Positions 19,075 through 29,254 of a stretch of DNA of 64,000 nt are shown here, one piece after another (positions within the stretch are counted from its first letter, which is position 1; each line of letters opens with the position of its first letter). A program made the translations under genes and the position numbers. This DNA is from Bdellovibrionales bacterium (GTDB lineage: Bacteria > Bdellovibrionota > Bdellovibrionia > Bdellovibrionales > UBA1609): the NCBI GenBank assembly GCA_019695175.1, contig JAIBAM010000002.1, positions 178,967-242,966 on the forward strand. Direction: 5' to 3'. The notes below the pieces were generated by a model. It made no database searches. It was given only the letters and a program-made list of their open reading frames with translations, and was not told the DNA's origin.

Positions 19075-20231
19075 TGTTAATTACCAGTGAAGAACTAATC
19101 CAAGCCACTTTCCACTTTTTCTTGGGAACCCTTTCATTTTTTCTTATTTTCTTTATTCTTCGCGCACAAGGAAAAAAAAAATTTTTAAAGTTGAATGAAC
19201 TACAAACCTTACGAAAAAAAAATCTATGGCATGAAAAATCTCCCTTGATTGTTACAAAAATTACACGAGAAACTCATAATATAAATATTTTTCATTTAAA
19301 ACGAAAAGATGAAGCGCAGTTTCCATTTTTTAAAGCAGGTCAATTTTTGAGTTTTCAAATTGGAAACAATCCCCAGTTGATTCGCTCCTACTCTCTCGTT
19401 TCAAATTCAAACCAGCGAAATGAAATTCAAATCGCAGTGAAAAAGATACCCGGCGGAATTGGTTCCCAGTGGTTCCACTCACTCCATGTAGGCGATTTAG
19501 TTCTTGCCTATGCCCCACAAGGTCATTTTTACGACACCCAATTTGCCTCACAAGCTCGACTTTATGTTGCCGGAGGTATTGGGATCACACCACTTTATTC
19601 TATGATTACCTCGCATTTAAATCATCAAGCAAATTTCCCCATTTATCTCTTTTATGGAGTACGCACCGCTCAAGATTTAGCCTTTCATGTTCCTTTAACT
19701 CATCTGGCGAAAGAACACTTCCATTTTCATTACTTTCCAATTTTGGCTGATAATGACGAAAACAAGGAATTAACCCAGGGGGTTATCACTGGACCCTTTA
19801 TCCAAAAATTATATCCCCACTGGAAAGAAGCCGTTGTTTTTATGTGCGGCCCTGAAGGACTTACCCATTCACTGTCAGATTTTTTTCTTAAAAATGGTTT
19901 TCCCAAAGATCGGATATTTTTGGAAAAATTTTCCAACCCTTCAACCTTTAACTTAGAACAGATACCTGACGATCCCCTCCCCATACTTTGGGAAAATCAA
20001 AAACTTCAATATAATACAAAAGTAAATCTACTTACTTTTTTAGAGCAAAATGGATTTAATCCACCCTTTGCTTGCCGCGTGGGAGTTTGCGGCTCCTGTA
20101 AACACAAAGCACTAGGTCAAACTTTAATGGCAACCACTTCAGGACTCACACCTCAAGAACAGGCCCAGGGTTACATTCTAACTTGCGTCGCCTATCCCCT
20201 CAGTCCCATTGAGTTTGAAGAAACTACTTAA
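19074..20231 (+). CDS. Membrane-anchored flavoprotein reductase with a 2Fe-2S domain
   Basis: A 385-residue protein with an N-terminal transmembrane helix (about 12-30), an FAD domain (RSYSLVSN), an NAD(P) domain (GGIGITPLYSMI, then MCGPEGL) and a C-terminal plant-type [2Fe-2S] domain with CRVGVCGSC plus a final Cys in ILTCVAYPL. This is the domain order of ring-hydroxylating and phenol-hydroxylase reductases. With the polyferredoxin it makes a plausible NAD(P)H-to-iron-sulfur electron path. The link to DUF547 is conserved only in this operon as far as I can see. Confidence 0.88.
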   Translation: MLITSEELIQATFHFFLGTLSFFLIFFILRAQGKKKFLKLNELQTLRKKNLWHEKSPLIVTKITRETHNINIFHLKRKDEAQFPFFKAGQFLSFQIGNNPQLIRSYSLVSNSNQRNEIQIAVKKIPGGIGSQWFHSLHVGDLVLAYAPQGHFYDTQFASQARLYVAGGIGITPLYSMITSHLNHQANFPIYLFYGVRTAQDLAFHVPLTHLAKEHFHFHYFPILADNDENKELTQGVITGPFIQKLYPHWKEAVVFMCGPEGLTHSLSDFFLKNGFPKDRIFLEKFSNPSTFNLEQIPDDPLPILWENQKLQYNTKVNLLTFLEQNGFNPPFACRVGVCGSCKHKALGQTLMATTSGLTPQEQAQGYILTCVAYPLSPIEFEETT

Positions 20232-20334
20232 GTTTTAATTCTTCTTATGTTTATACTCTTTTTCGGATTATCGGTGTGACTTCAATTCTGTAAGAGCCCA
20301 TTTTGCAATACAACTTTAACAAAGTGAGTTTCCC

Positions 20335-23064
20335 ATGGTTAGTTCAAAAATTCGGCAGGCTTTCATCGATTACTTCTGCCAACACCAACATCGTCATCTT
20401 CCAAGTTCTCGATTGATTCCAGACGAGGATCCCACACTTTTATTTACCAATGCTGGTATGAATCAGTTTAAGAATATTTTTTTAGGACTTGAAACCCGCG
20501 ATTATAAACGTGCAGTAACGGCACAAAAGTGTCTTAGAGCCGGCGGTAAACATAATGATTTGGAAAATGTGGGGCATACCGCTCGTCATCACACTTTTTT
20601 TGAAATGCTCGGCAATTTTTCTTTTGGTGATTATTTTAAAAAAGATGCCATCCATTTTTCCTGGGAATTCATTACCAAAATCTTAGGACTGCCTAAAGAT
20701 CGACTGTATGTCACTGTCTTCAAAGATGATGATGATGCCGCAAATATTTGGCATCAACAAGAGGGTGTCCCCAAGGATCGAATTTTTCGTTTTGGAGAGA
20801 AGGACAATTTTTGGCGAATGGGAGAAAGTGGCCCCTGTGGACCCTGTTCAGAAATTTTTTTTGATTTAGGAGAAGATGTTGCTGGTGACCCCAAAGACAA
20901 TGTCATGGGGGGCGCAGGTGATCGTTATGTGGAAATTTGGAATTTAGTTTTCATGCAATTCCATGAAGATGGTAAGGGGGGGCGCTTCACCTTACCCAAG
21001 CCATCCATTGATACAGGGATGGGCCTCGAAAGACTCACCACTGTGATGCAAGGAGAAACCAGCAACTACCATACCGATTTATTTCTAGATTTAATGTCGG
21101 TTGCAGAAAAAATTTGTCGCAAGAATTACATCAAGAATTTAAACCAGCTCAACCAAATGCAAAAACAAGAGGCGCAACAGAACAATATTGCACTGAGAGT
21201 TTTAGCAGATCATGCAAGAGCAATTGCTTTTTTATTGGCAGACGGTGTGACCCCTTCCAACGAAGGTCGAGGTTATGTTCTCAGAAGAATCATGAGAAGA
21301 GCTCTTCGTTACGGTCGCCAGCTCTCATTACAAGAAAGTCTGTTACCTGCTGTAGTTCATCAAGTTGTCCAAAAAATGAGCCAATTTTACCCCGAACTCA
21401 ATACGCAAAAATCATTTATTCAACAAACTACTAGAGATGAAGAACAACGTTTTTTGTCCACTCTAGATCATGGAACTAAAATTTTAAATGAAGAGTTACA
21501 CCACCTTCAAAATAAAAATCAAACCGTTGTTCCTGGAGAATTAGTATTTAAGTTGTATGATACTTTTGGCTTTCCAGTTGATTTGACTCTGCTTATGAGT
21601 CAAGAGAAAGGATTTACCATTGACACCCAAGGCTTTGAGCAACAAATGGAATTATCACGCAAAAAAGCAAGGGCGAGTTGGAAAGGCAAGGGAATGGATT
21701 CCGACACAGCCCATCTCTTTTCTCTCGCGCAAGAAATCGCTGAAAAAAATGGCCCCACTCTCTTTCAGGGATATTCCCAGACCGAAGTTTCAGGTGCTAA
21801 AATCCTTGCCCTCAGTAATGGTCAAAACTCTGTCACCACTTTAAAACAAGAACAGTCCGGGTGGATTCTTTTTGATCAAACCCCCTTCTATGCTGAAGGC
21901 GGAGGGCAAGTGGGTGACATGGGAACCCTACGTGGGCCTGAAGGGTCAGCAAACGTTATGGATTGCAAGCGCATAAACAATATTTATTTTCATCAAATTT
22001 TAGTGACCGATGGAAAGTTGTCTGCGCCACAAAATTGTCAATTGCTAGTTGAGCATTCAAAACGTCGTGCCACCGCCAACAATCACTCTGCCACTCACTT
22101 ATTACACTCAGCCCTAAGAGAACTTTTAGGAACCCATATTAAACAAGCTGGTTCTCTCGTAGACCCAGATCGACTCCGTTTTGACTTCACACATAACCGC
22201 CCCTTGAATGAAGGTGAAATTCAAAAACTAGAAGATCGCATTAATAAAGAAATTGGTGCAGCGCGAACTGTCAGTTGCCAGATTATGTCACAAAAAAAGG
22301 CTCTCGATTCTGGAGCCATGGCTTTATTTGGAGAGAAGTACGGTGACCAGGTGCGTGTGGTGCAAATGGGTGATTTTTCAACGGAACTCTGTGGTGGTAC
22401 TCATGTGGAAAACACGGCTATGATTCGGACTTTTAAAATCATCAGTGAAAGTGGAGTGAGTGCGGGAGTGCGTCGCATTGAAGCCATCACCGGCGAAGGT
22501 GCCATCCATTATATAATGAACACTGTTCGTGAATATCATCTCGCCTGCCAAAGTGCGGGTATTGCAATGGAAAACCCCTTATCCACCGAATCATCCCCCA
22601 CACTCAAACTTTCCCCCTGGATTGAACAGATCAAAAATCAAAAAAAATCCCTTGAACACCAACTTCAGGCCGCCAATTTGAATAAAATTGATTTAGACCA
22701 AATCATCTCCAAGGGTAAACCTTTTTCACTCTCTCATAAAAATGGAAAACTCATTGTCGCGGATCTTCCCATAGGAGATCGAGAAACTCTGAGCCAAATT
22801 TCAGATCGCCTTAAAGATAAAGTAAGTTCTGGAGTCTTTGTTCTCATTGGCTCAGGGGATCTCACCCTTCCTGTAACCGTTTCCGTGACAAAAAACTTAA
22901 TTGCAGAAGCCCATGCTGGAAAACTGCTGACTGAGGTCTCGTCTCTTTTAGGTGGTAAGGGAGGCGGACGCCCCGATTTTGCTCAAGGAGCTGTAAAAAA
23001 TAAAAATGATTTAGAAAAACTTTCTCAACACCTCATCCAGTACCTGCAAAAGCTCAACCAATAA
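20335..23064 (+). CDS. alaS: Alanyl-tRNA synthetase
   Basis: A 909-residue class II synthetase. Motif 2 region RHHTFFEMLGNFSFGDYFKK and GPCGPCSEIFFD form the catalytic domain. The editing domain has HSATHLLHSAL and CGGTHV, which bind zinc, and the C-terminal domain ends in a DHH-like GGKGGGRPDFAQGA motif. Full length. The region upstream shows no T-box. Its stop codon touches the stop of the convergent agmatinase-like gene with no bases between. Confidence 0.97.
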   Translation: MVSSKIRQAFIDYFCQHQHRHLPSSRLIPDEDPTLLFTNAGMNQFKNIFLGLETRDYKRAVTAQKCLRAGGKHNDLENVGHTARHHTFFEMLGNFSFGDYFKKDAIHFSWEFITKILGLPKDRLYVTVFKDDDDAANIWHQQEGVPKDRIFRFGEKDNFWRMGESGPCGPCSEIFFDLGEDVAGDPKDNVMGGAGDRYVEIWNLVFMQFHEDGKGGRFTLPKPSIDTGMGLERLTTVMQGETSNYHTDLFLDLMSVAEKICRKNYIKNLNQLNQMQKQEAQQNNIALRVLADHARAIAFLLADGVTPSNEGRGYVLRRIMRRALRYGRQLSLQESLLPAVVHQVVQKMSQFYPELNTQKSFIQQTTRDEEQRFLSTLDHGTKILNEELHHLQNKNQTVVPGELVFKLYDTFGFPVDLTLLMSQEKGFTIDTQGFEQQMELSRKKARASWKGKGMDSDTAHLFSLAQEIAEKNGPTLFQGYSQTEVSGAKILALSNGQNSVTTLKQEQSGWILFDQTPFYAEGGGQVGDMGTLRGPEGSANVMDCKRINNIYFHQILVTDGKLSAPQNCQLLVEHSKRRATANNHSATHLLHSALRELLGTHIKQAGSLVDPDRLRFDFTHNRPLNEGEIQKLEDRINKEIGAARTVSCQIMSQKKALDSGAMALFGEKYGDQVRVVQMGDFSTELCGGTHVENTAMIRTFKIISESGVSAGVRRIEAITGEGAIHYIMNTVREYHLACQSAGIAMENPLSTESSPTLKLSPWIEQIKNQKKSLEHQLQAANLNKIDLDQIISKGKPFSLSHKNGKLIVADLPIGDRETLSQISDRLKDKVSSGVFVLIGSGDLTLPVTVSVTKNLIAEAHAGKLLTEVSSLLGGKGGGRPDFAQGAVKNKNDLEKLSQHLIQYLQKLNQ

Positions 23065-24033
23065 TTACTTACTGGTGAGGAGACATAAGATTTCAAAAAG
23101 CACATCCACCCCAGCCAAACTAGTTATAGCGCCATGGTCATAGGCTGGACAAATTTCCACTAAATCCGCTCCAACTAAACTTTTAATTTTAAGGGCTCTT
23201 AAAATTCTCTGGGTTTCGTAGGTTGTTAATCCTCCGACAACAGGAGTCCCAGTCCCTGGAGCATAAGCAGGATCTAAACAATCAATATCAAAAGTAATGT
23301 AAGTCAATCCACTGGAAAAGTCGGGAAGAGTGGAAATGAATTTTTCCAGACCTGAAATACGAATATCATCCACCGTTGTGGAAAGAAGACCATGCTTCTT
23401 CACAAAATCCAAATCAGAACCCTGTGCAAGGGGACCTCTTAATCCAATTTGCAGAGTCTTTTGAGGATTAATAAGGCCCTCTTCAACCGCATGACGCAAA
23501 AAAGCCCCATGATGATATTCACAATTCCAAGCTGCGGGATAAGTGTCCAAATGGGCATCAAAATGGATCAGCTGCAGTGGATTTTGATAAAATTTATACA
23601 CAGAACGTAAAAGCGGTAAAGTCACTGAATGATCCCCACCCACTGCTATAAACTTCTTCTTTAAAGCAAGTAAGGAAGAAAAATATTTTTCAATTTTTTG
23701 ATACGTTTGCAGTTGATCTATGGGGACCGTGGGACAATCCCCTAAGTCAGCCACTTTCAATTGTTCAAAAATATGAAGGCTACGGCTCCAGTGAAAGCCT
23801 CGACCCAGCGAAGAAAGTTCTCTGATTTGCGTCGGTGCAAATCGAGCCCCAGGGCGGTATGAAACCCCACCATCGTAAGGCACACCTACGATACCTACCT
23901 CATAGTCGTCAGTGAGCTCAGCAAAAGGCAATCTAAAAAAAGTTTTGATTGCAGAATATCGGGGAAATTCTCTACCACTTAACTGTTGATAATCCATTGC
24001 AAAATCATAGAACTCCTTCACGGACGAAAGCAA
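23065..24033 (-). CDS. speB: Agmatinase/arginase (ureohydrolase) family enzyme
   Basis: A 322-residue ureohydrolase with the binuclear manganese site: GGDHSVTLP, the DAHLD motif in HFDAHLDTYP, and FDIDCLDPAYAPGTGTP. Agmatinase is the likeliest activity, but guanidinobutyrase or formimidoylglutamase cannot be excluded. The frame opens with TTG at 24033; an in-frame ATG at 23997 would avoid the 29-base overlap with the upstream gene and may be the real start. The cytosolic enzyme would feed putrescine synthesis. Confidence 0.85.
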   Translation of the reverse strand: MLSSVKEFYDFAMDYQQLSGREFPRYSAIKTFFRLPFAELTDDYEVGIVGVPYDGGVSYRPGARFAPTQIRELSSLGRGFHWSRSLHIFEQLKVADLGDCPTVPIDQLQTYQKIEKYFSSLLALKKKFIAVGGDHSVTLPLLRSVYKFYQNPLQLIHFDAHLDTYPAAWNCEYHHGAFLRHAVEEGLINPQKTLQIGLRGPLAQGSDLDFVKKHGLLSTTVDDIRISGLEKFISTLPDFSSGLTYITFDIDCLDPAYAPGTGTPVVGGLTTYETQRILRALKIKSLVGADLVEICPAYDHGAITSLAGVDVLFEILCLLTSK

Positions 24034-24631
24034 CTGTTCTTAGTAGTTTTCCATTAGATTTTGCATACCAATGAATTTTTTGACCCTTATTGACCAAACC
24101 AAACTGATCTTTATTATCATATTGATAGGATATTTTTACAGAATCTTTCGTCTCCTGATTTTTAGCACCAAGAATTTGTCTTCGCCGTTGAACAACTTCA
24201 TTTAAGCGAAGGTTTAAGCCCACTTTTAATGCTTCTTTAATAATTTTACCACCCACATTGACTTCACTATTTCCTAAAATCTCTACCACAATCCAGTGAA
24301 GTAATTGAATCCTCGCCTCACCTTTTTCTTTAGACCAAATTAACATCTCAATAAAATTTCTTCCCTTTAATGATTTTAATCTCAAAGAAGACCATTCAAC
24401 TATGTTCTCCGATTGGGGTAGATTTTCTACTTTAATTCCCACCCCATCATTTACGTACCATTTTTCTTTTAGCACTCCGATCCTAATCCCTCCGGACACC
24501 AACCGACAATTTTGAGTCTTCAATTCCCTCGAATTACAATGACTTTTTGTAAATGGCCCTCGAGAAAAAGTCGGAATTGACCCTGAAATAAAAAAGATCA
24601 TGGCAAAAAATATAAAAAAGTTTGCTGACAT
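24005..24631 (-). CDS. Hypothetical secreted protein
   Basis: A 208-residue protein with an N-terminal signal peptide (hydrophobic residues about 4-20). The early part has two cysteines, probably a disulfide. No family recognised. The second half resembles a beta-rich envelope domain with repeated basic residues, but this is only an impression. It overlaps the agmatinase-like gene, so the two may be co-transcribed. Confidence 0.55.
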   Translation of the reverse strand: MSANFFIFFAMIFFISGSIPTFSRGPFTKSHCNSRELKTQNCRLVSGGIRIGVLKEKWYVNDGVGIKVENLPQSENIVEWSSLRLKSLKGRNFIEMLIWSKEKGEARIQLLHWIVVEILGNSEVNVGGKIIKEALKVGLNLRLNEVVQRRRQILGAKNQETKDSVKISYQYDNKDQFGLVNKGQKIHWYAKSNGKLLRTVAFVREGVL

Positions 24632-24857
24632 GTAAAATCAATATCCGTTTATTTAAATAAAAATAGCTTCAGCCAATGCATCATCCCTTACTTTTATTCT
24701 CTGATTAAAAAATGAGAATTCCAATCCCTTTCAGAAAAATTTTGAAAGAAATTATATCCTGTTCTATAGGTTCACACGACCTTCCTTCGATTTGTAAAAG
24801 GGGACTGAGCCTTTGATACTTGTTTGTAGAAACTTAAAAACTGTAAGGTGATTTCTT

Positions 24858-25868
24858 ATGAAAAAAAAAGAAGCTTTCTTCAAAGAAAGAGAAAAACTCC
24901 TGCACTGGTTCCTTGAAAATCAAAGGCCCTTACCTTGGAGAAAAATCCCTGACCCCTATCCTATTTGGATATCCGAGGTTATGCTGCAACAAACTACGGT
25001 AACCACCGTTATTCCTTACTTTAAGAAATTTATGGAACAATTTCCAGATGTGCTTTCCCTGGCAAAATCTAGCGAATCTCAAGTAAAAGCAATCTGGGCA
25101 GGTTTGGGTTACTACAACCGCGCCAAACAGCTTTGGCGCGCCAGCCAAATCCTCGTCAAGGAATACAAAGGAGAATTTCCAAAAAACTATACCACACTTA
25201 TGGAGCTACCTGGCTTTGGACCTTATACGTCAAGAGCTGTTTCTAGCATTGCATTTGATGAACCAGTTGGAGTTTTGGATGGTAACGTGATTCGAGTGCT
25301 TTCCCGATATTTCGATTGGCCCATGAAATGGTGGCAAGGTCCGGATCGATTAGAATTGCAATTTTGTGTTGATAACTGGGTGCAAAATTTTTCCAGTGCA
25401 CAAATGAACCAGGCTCTTATGGAGTTGGGGGCCACAATCTGCACTCCCCAATCCCCCAGCTGTTTGACTTGCCCCATAATAGAATACTGTCAATCCCACA
25501 AAAAACAAACCGTATCAAAAAGACCCTTGAGTAAACCCAAAAAACCTAAACAACTTTGGCTCTGGCAAGCCCATGTTCACAAAAGTCAACTTTATGTTGC
25601 ATTAACTAAAACTCACGACTTACCTTTCTTAAAAGGGCAGGACGTTCTTCCTGGAAAAGCACAACTCCTTAGTAAAAAACCCTCTATCTTTGATTTCAAA
25701 CACAGCATCACCCACTATCAAATTTATGTAACAGTGCAGAGCACTTCACATTCAAGAAGATTTCGTGATAAAAATATTTATTGGGTTCAGCTCAATCAAC
25801 TTAAGTTATATTGTCCCTCTTCGCTCATTCATAAGGCTGTTGCTTTTATAAAGGATAGACCGCGATGA
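24858..25868 (+). CDS. mutY: A/G-specific adenine glycosylase MutY
   Basis: Removes adenine mispaired with 8-oxoguanine. Catalytic Glu40 sits in SEVMLQQT, Asp141 in VLDGNVIRV, with a helix-hairpin-helix LPGFGPYT between them. The [4Fe-4S] ligands are Cys195, Cys202, Cys205 and Cys211 (C-x6-C-x2-C-x5-C). The C-terminal ~120 residues hold the NUDIX-like domain that reads 8-oxoG. At 336 residues it is typical. Its stop overlaps the next open frame as ATGA. Confidence 0.95.
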   Translation: MKKKEAFFKEREKLLHWFLENQRPLPWRKIPDPYPIWISEVMLQQTTVTTVIPYFKKFMEQFPDVLSLAKSSESQVKAIWAGLGYYNRAKQLWRASQILVKEYKGEFPKNYTTLMELPGFGPYTSRAVSSIAFDEPVGVLDGNVIRVLSRYFDWPMKWWQGPDRLELQFCVDNWVQNFSSAQMNQALMELGATICTPQSPSCLTCPIIEYCQSHKKQTVSKRPLSKPKKPKQLWLWQAHVHKSQLYVALTKTHDLPFLKGQDVLPGKAQLLSKKPSIFDFKHSITHYQIYVTVQSTSHSRRFRDKNIYWVQLNQLKLYCPSSLIHKAVAFIKDRPR

Positions 25869-25897
25869 TTTTAACCATTAAAGCTCAAGGGGCCAAA

Positions 25898-26986
25898 ATG
25901 AAATCAAATCGTGTTCACATCATTTTATTTTTAATGTTTGTAGTTTGTTTTTGTTTAATTCAATGGGGATGCAAGACCTCTCCCCCCGTTCCTAAAGAAA
26001 TGAAAACATCCGTGCCTCAAGGAAATCAATCCGAATTGATTTCTGTAAATCTTGGCCCTCAGAAAAAGAAATCCATCATTTCACTAGCTTTAATGGGTGA
26101 AAATTGCTGTGGTCAATTCCAGCCTCAAGATCCTGATAAAATTATTTTTCTAAGTCGCCAACGACTTCGTCACCCTCATTTCCAAATTTACCAATATGAT
26201 TTAATAAGTTTAAAAGAAAAACGACTGAGTTTCCATGATGGTGATGATCAAGGGGTTGCCCTAGATCCAAAGAACCAACATTTAGTTTATGCAAGCCTTA
26301 CTGATTCCACCAAAGAAAATCCAATTTTTTTAAGTACTATTTTAAAAAAAGAAATTCGTACCATCCCTTCCCTTGGATTTAAACCTTCATGGTCAAACGG
26401 AGATTATGAACTCTATTTAAGTGAAAACGATGGAAGTCAGGTGGAAAGATTGACGCAAAATTTTGGATTTGATGCGGAGCCTCGTTTTACCCCGGAAGGA
26501 AGTGCTATTTATTATACTTCAACATTTGAGGGAAATTCAGCCCTCATGGAGATGAATATAAAGACCAAAAAAATCCGAAAAATTATAGGTAATAACTCTA
26601 ATTATGGTGAAGTAGATATTCATCCCCAAGGAAATAAAATTGTCTTTGTCGTTTACTCTAAGGATCTTATGGAATCCCAAATTGCTTTGACAGATTCCCA
26701 TGGAAAAAATTTACAAACACTCACTACTGGACCTGGTCTTAAACTATCGCCACGCTGGTTTCCTGGTGGAAATAAAATTGTTTATAGTTCCAACTCAAAT
26801 AATGGAAAAAATTTTGATCTCTATACAATCGATTTAAATCCTGACCTCGAAAAAAAATCTCTACCCACTCGACTGTCCTTTTTACCAGGAAACTCCTGGC
26901 TTCCCCAACCCTCACCCGACGGAAGTAAAGTCTTGTTAACTAATGATTCTTCAGGAAAACTTCAACTCTACCTTATGCCACTGTAA
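25898..26986 (+). CDS. TolB-like beta-propeller lipoprotein
   Basis: Starting from the ATG at 25898, the protein has a hydrophobic signal ending in a Cys (IQWGC), so a lipoprotein is likely. The body repeats the WD40/TolB pattern: DAEPRFTPEGSAIYYTS, GEVDIHPQGNKIVFV, SPRWFPGGNKIVYSS, QPSPDGSKVLLTN. Such propellers bind partners in the periplasm. No Tol-Pal genes are nearby, so it is not the housekeeping TolB. An upstream in-frame ATG (25865) overlaps the mutY stop. Confidence 0.8.
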   Translation: MKSNRVHIILFLMFVVCFCLIQWGCKTSPPVPKEMKTSVPQGNQSELISVNLGPQKKKSIISLALMGENCCGQFQPQDPDKIIFLSRQRLRHPHFQIYQYDLISLKEKRLSFHDGDDQGVALDPKNQHLVYASLTDSTKENPIFLSTILKKEIRTIPSLGFKPSWSNGDYELYLSENDGSQVERLTQNFGFDAEPRFTPEGSAIYYTSTFEGNSALMEMNIKTKKIRKIIGNNSNYGEVDIHPQGNKIVFVVYSKDLMESQIALTDSHGKNLQTLTTGPGLKLSPRWFPGGNKIVYSSNSNNGKNFDLYTIDLNPDLEKKSLPTRLSFLPGNSWLPQPSPDGSKVLLTNDSSGKLQLYLMPL

Positions 26987-27093
26987 AAACTCACTCCTGT
27001 ATAAAAGACATAAAGAAGAGAGTTCCGTTGAAAATAAATAAAAATTTAGCGACAATCAAGGAACCAACTCTAATTTTTAGGTTTGAGCTCTTG

Positions 27094-27633
27094 ATGAGAT
27101 ACTTTTTTTTGATCTTAAGCTTTTTTTCTGCAACCGTGAACGGAGCTCCTATTCCAGCCACTTCCAGTTCGGCCGTAGTCAAGTCTACCCACGATTATTT
27201 CATCTCGAAAATGGGATTTTCTATAAATGCAAGTAACGCCCAATGGACTTCCGAGACACCCCCTAGAAACATACCAACGCTCGTCGCTATTTATCGCAAT
27301 CCAAAAGTTGAGCATGGCATGCAGGCTTCGTTATCTATTCGTTATGATCACTTAAAACAGCAGATGCCAATGAAGCAATTTGTAAAACAATGGATCAAAG
27401 ATTATCCTCGACTTGGTTTTGAAATTCTAAGTTCTAAGCCTCTAAAAGTGAATGGTAGCGCTGCCTTTCTTATTGATACGATCCACCGCGAAGGTTCAAA
27501 ACAATTGCGTCAGGTCGTTTTTTTAAAAGAGAAAAAGGCCGTGATTCTCACTTGCCGAGATCATAAAGATAGCTTTGAGAAATCAGTCAAAGGATGTAAT
27601 GAAATCATCCGCACCTTCAAATGGCTCATTTGA
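27094..27633 (+). CDS. Hypothetical secreted protein
   Basis: From the ATG at 27094 the product has a clear signal peptide (RYFFLILSFFSATVNGAP) and about 160 mature residues. The pattern of a domain that handles a short secreted effector or chaperone (FEILSSKPLKVNGSAAFLIDT) resembles PsbP-like/DUF1795-type folds, but I cannot confirm this. The frame is open upstream to 27028, where a TTG has no binding site. Confidence 0.55.
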   Translation: MRYFFLILSFFSATVNGAPIPATSSSAVVKSTHDYFISKMGFSINASNAQWTSETPPRNIPTLVAIYRNPKVEHGMQASLSIRYDHLKQQMPMKQFVKQWIKDYPRLGFEILSSKPLKVNGSAAFLIDTIHREGSKQLRQVVFLKEKKAVILTCRDHKDSFEKSVKGCNEIIRTFKWLI

Positions 27634-27751
27634 TATTCATGGTCAAAAATCCCGGGTATATGAATTGCAGATAAAAAAAATCAGTACAAAAGTGTTATTT
27701 TGACACCAATTGTAGCAAAATAAACTCTGGCAACAAAATTTAGAGGGGAAA

Positions 27752-27991
27752 ATGGAAACACAGAAGCATCATTTGGGACAACAGTTGGCTGTGCTTGCAA
27801 ACTTAAATGGAGTTTCCCAGGTGGACTTGGCCAAACAATGTCAAATATCGCGAATCTCTATAAATCGCTTTTTTCGCGGCAAATCGGAGCTCAAAGCAAA
27901 TGATTTACTGCGCCTACTTTCAGCTCTCGGTATCAACGTAAATAATGAAATTGAACATAAATTAAAAACTTCCTTGCTCACCTCAAGGTAA
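27752..27991 (+). CDS. Small XRE-family helix-turn-helix protein
   Basis: A 79-residue DNA-binding protein with one helix-turn-helix: VSQVDLAKQCQISRISINRFFRG fits the XRE/Cro pattern. GAGGGG precedes the ATG. No antitoxin partner is adjacent, so it is a stand-alone transcription regulator of unknown target. Confidence 0.75.
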   Translation: METQKHHLGQQLAVLANLNGVSQVDLAKQCQISRISINRFFRGKSELKANDLLRLLSALGINVNNEIEHKLKTSLLTSR

Positions 27992-28034
27992 ATATGCGTG
28001 ACCTTCGCCCCTTTCATTAGTTATCCTTTGGTTC

Positions 28035-29228
28035 ATGAATATTTTATTTAAAAATCAATATTTCTTTAAATTCCCAATCATTTTTTTGTTTTACTTCCTT
28101 CATTTTTTACCCCATGCCTCCGCCCAAGAAACGGTTGAAACAACAGTGGAGATTGTTGAAAAAACCAGTATTCCTCTCACTCAAAAAGCGTTGTTTGACC
28201 GAGCCATTAAATCCCTTTCCCATAAGTATATCTTGGAAACCATAGGAGAAGCTAAGGCCACAAAAAATCAACGCCTCATCCAACAAAATATTTTGAGTCA
28301 ATCGGGTAAATTTATTTTATTTATTAAATCGCTTCCCTCACAAATCCAAGGTGAAGAAACCCATTATAGAGTCAGCTTAAAAATTTCAACTAAAACCTTG
28401 CATGGATTGTTGCTGGCTGAAGGATTGCTTTATCAATCGGATGGACTTCCTGTTCTACTTCCCATGGTCACATTGGTTGATCTAATGGACTCCCAAAGCT
28501 ATTCATGGTGGACCAGTGATCACCCGACAGGAGTTCTCTCAGAGATGACTTCTCATTTTCATCAATCTCTTCGCACCGAACTCCGACCCAAGGGTTTTTT
28601 TTCACTCAACCCTGTCAGTTCCAATAGTAAAAATTTATTGCCTCTCGCACTTCAGATTGTGAATCCAAGCCAAAGTGATTTACTTCTTTTAGCCGAATTT
28701 TTTCGTTCCCAAATCATTGCAAGAGGACAAGTGACTCTAAGTCAAAAACCACAACGGAAAGATTCCTATCGTTTAGATGTAAGACTCTCCGCTCTACACA
28801 CCTCCAATGGTCGAGTCATTGCAGAAGTCAATCGCACCTACGATTCGGAGCCAGGCCCTCTCCATCTATTCCTTAAAACCCATTTGGATGAAATCTATTC
28901 TCGACTCCTAGGTGAGCTAGGTGCCCAAATGCAAGATACCTGGAAGAGTGGCACCTTCGGAGCCAATCTCCTCCGTATAGACATCATAGGAAAATTATCT
29001 TATCAGCAACTGAACCAGATCAAAGGCTTGCTCACCCAGCAAGTTAAAGAACTAAAAAATTTAAAAGAACGACGTTTCGAACCCAACAAAGCATCTTATG
29101 AGTTTGATTCCACTGCAAACGCTGAGCAATTAGCTCAAAACATTAAAAATATTAACTTTGACCGGTTTAAAGTCCAAGTGACCCAGTTAGATACTAAAGG
29201 GGTTCAACTGAAAGTAGTCGCAAGATAG
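28035..29228 (+). CDS. Secreted protein, possibly FlgT-related
   Basis: A 397-residue exported protein with a signal peptide ending near HASAQ. The first part (RAIKSLSHKYILETIGEA, then a run of polar residues and beta strands) is reminiscent of the N-terminal domain of FlgT, and the middle (ARGQVTLSQ, SALHTSNGRVIAEVNRTY) of a lipoprotein-assembly fold like LpoB/CsgG. This is a weak pattern match. The following gene carries a clearer FlgT-like C-terminal part, so the two may act together in an envelope or flagellar-motor structure. Confidence 0.5.
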   Translation: MNILFKNQYFFKFPIIFLFYFLHFLPHASAQETVETTVEIVEKTSIPLTQKALFDRAIKSLSHKYILETIGEAKATKNQRLIQQNILSQSGKFILFIKSLPSQIQGEETHYRVSLKISTKTLHGLLLAEGLLYQSDGLPVLLPMVTLVDLMDSQSYSWWTSDHPTGVLSEMTSHFHQSLRTELRPKGFFSLNPVSSNSKNLLPLALQIVNPSQSDLLLLAEFFRSQIIARGQVTLSQKPQRKDSYRLDVRLSALHTSNGRVIAEVNRTYDSEPGPLHLFLKTHLDEIYSRLLGELGAQMQDTWKSGTFGANLLRIDIIGKLSYQQLNQIKGLLTQQVKELKNLKERRFEPNKASYEFDSTANAEQLAQNIKNINFDRFKVQVTQLDTKGVQLKVVAR

Positions 29229-29254
29229 TTTTTTCTATATCATAATGAAAAAGT

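Noticed and set aside
20232..20334. T-box leader or ECF-type promoter (TGTAAG near 20290) before alaS
   Set aside because: No T-box sequence follows, and 15 bases after TGTAAG the sequence is ACAACT, not GTCACT. It is a chance match.
23062..23067. Overlap or fusion of alaS and the agmatinase-like gene
   Set aside because: The two stop codons simply touch on opposite strands; both proteins have complete C-termini.
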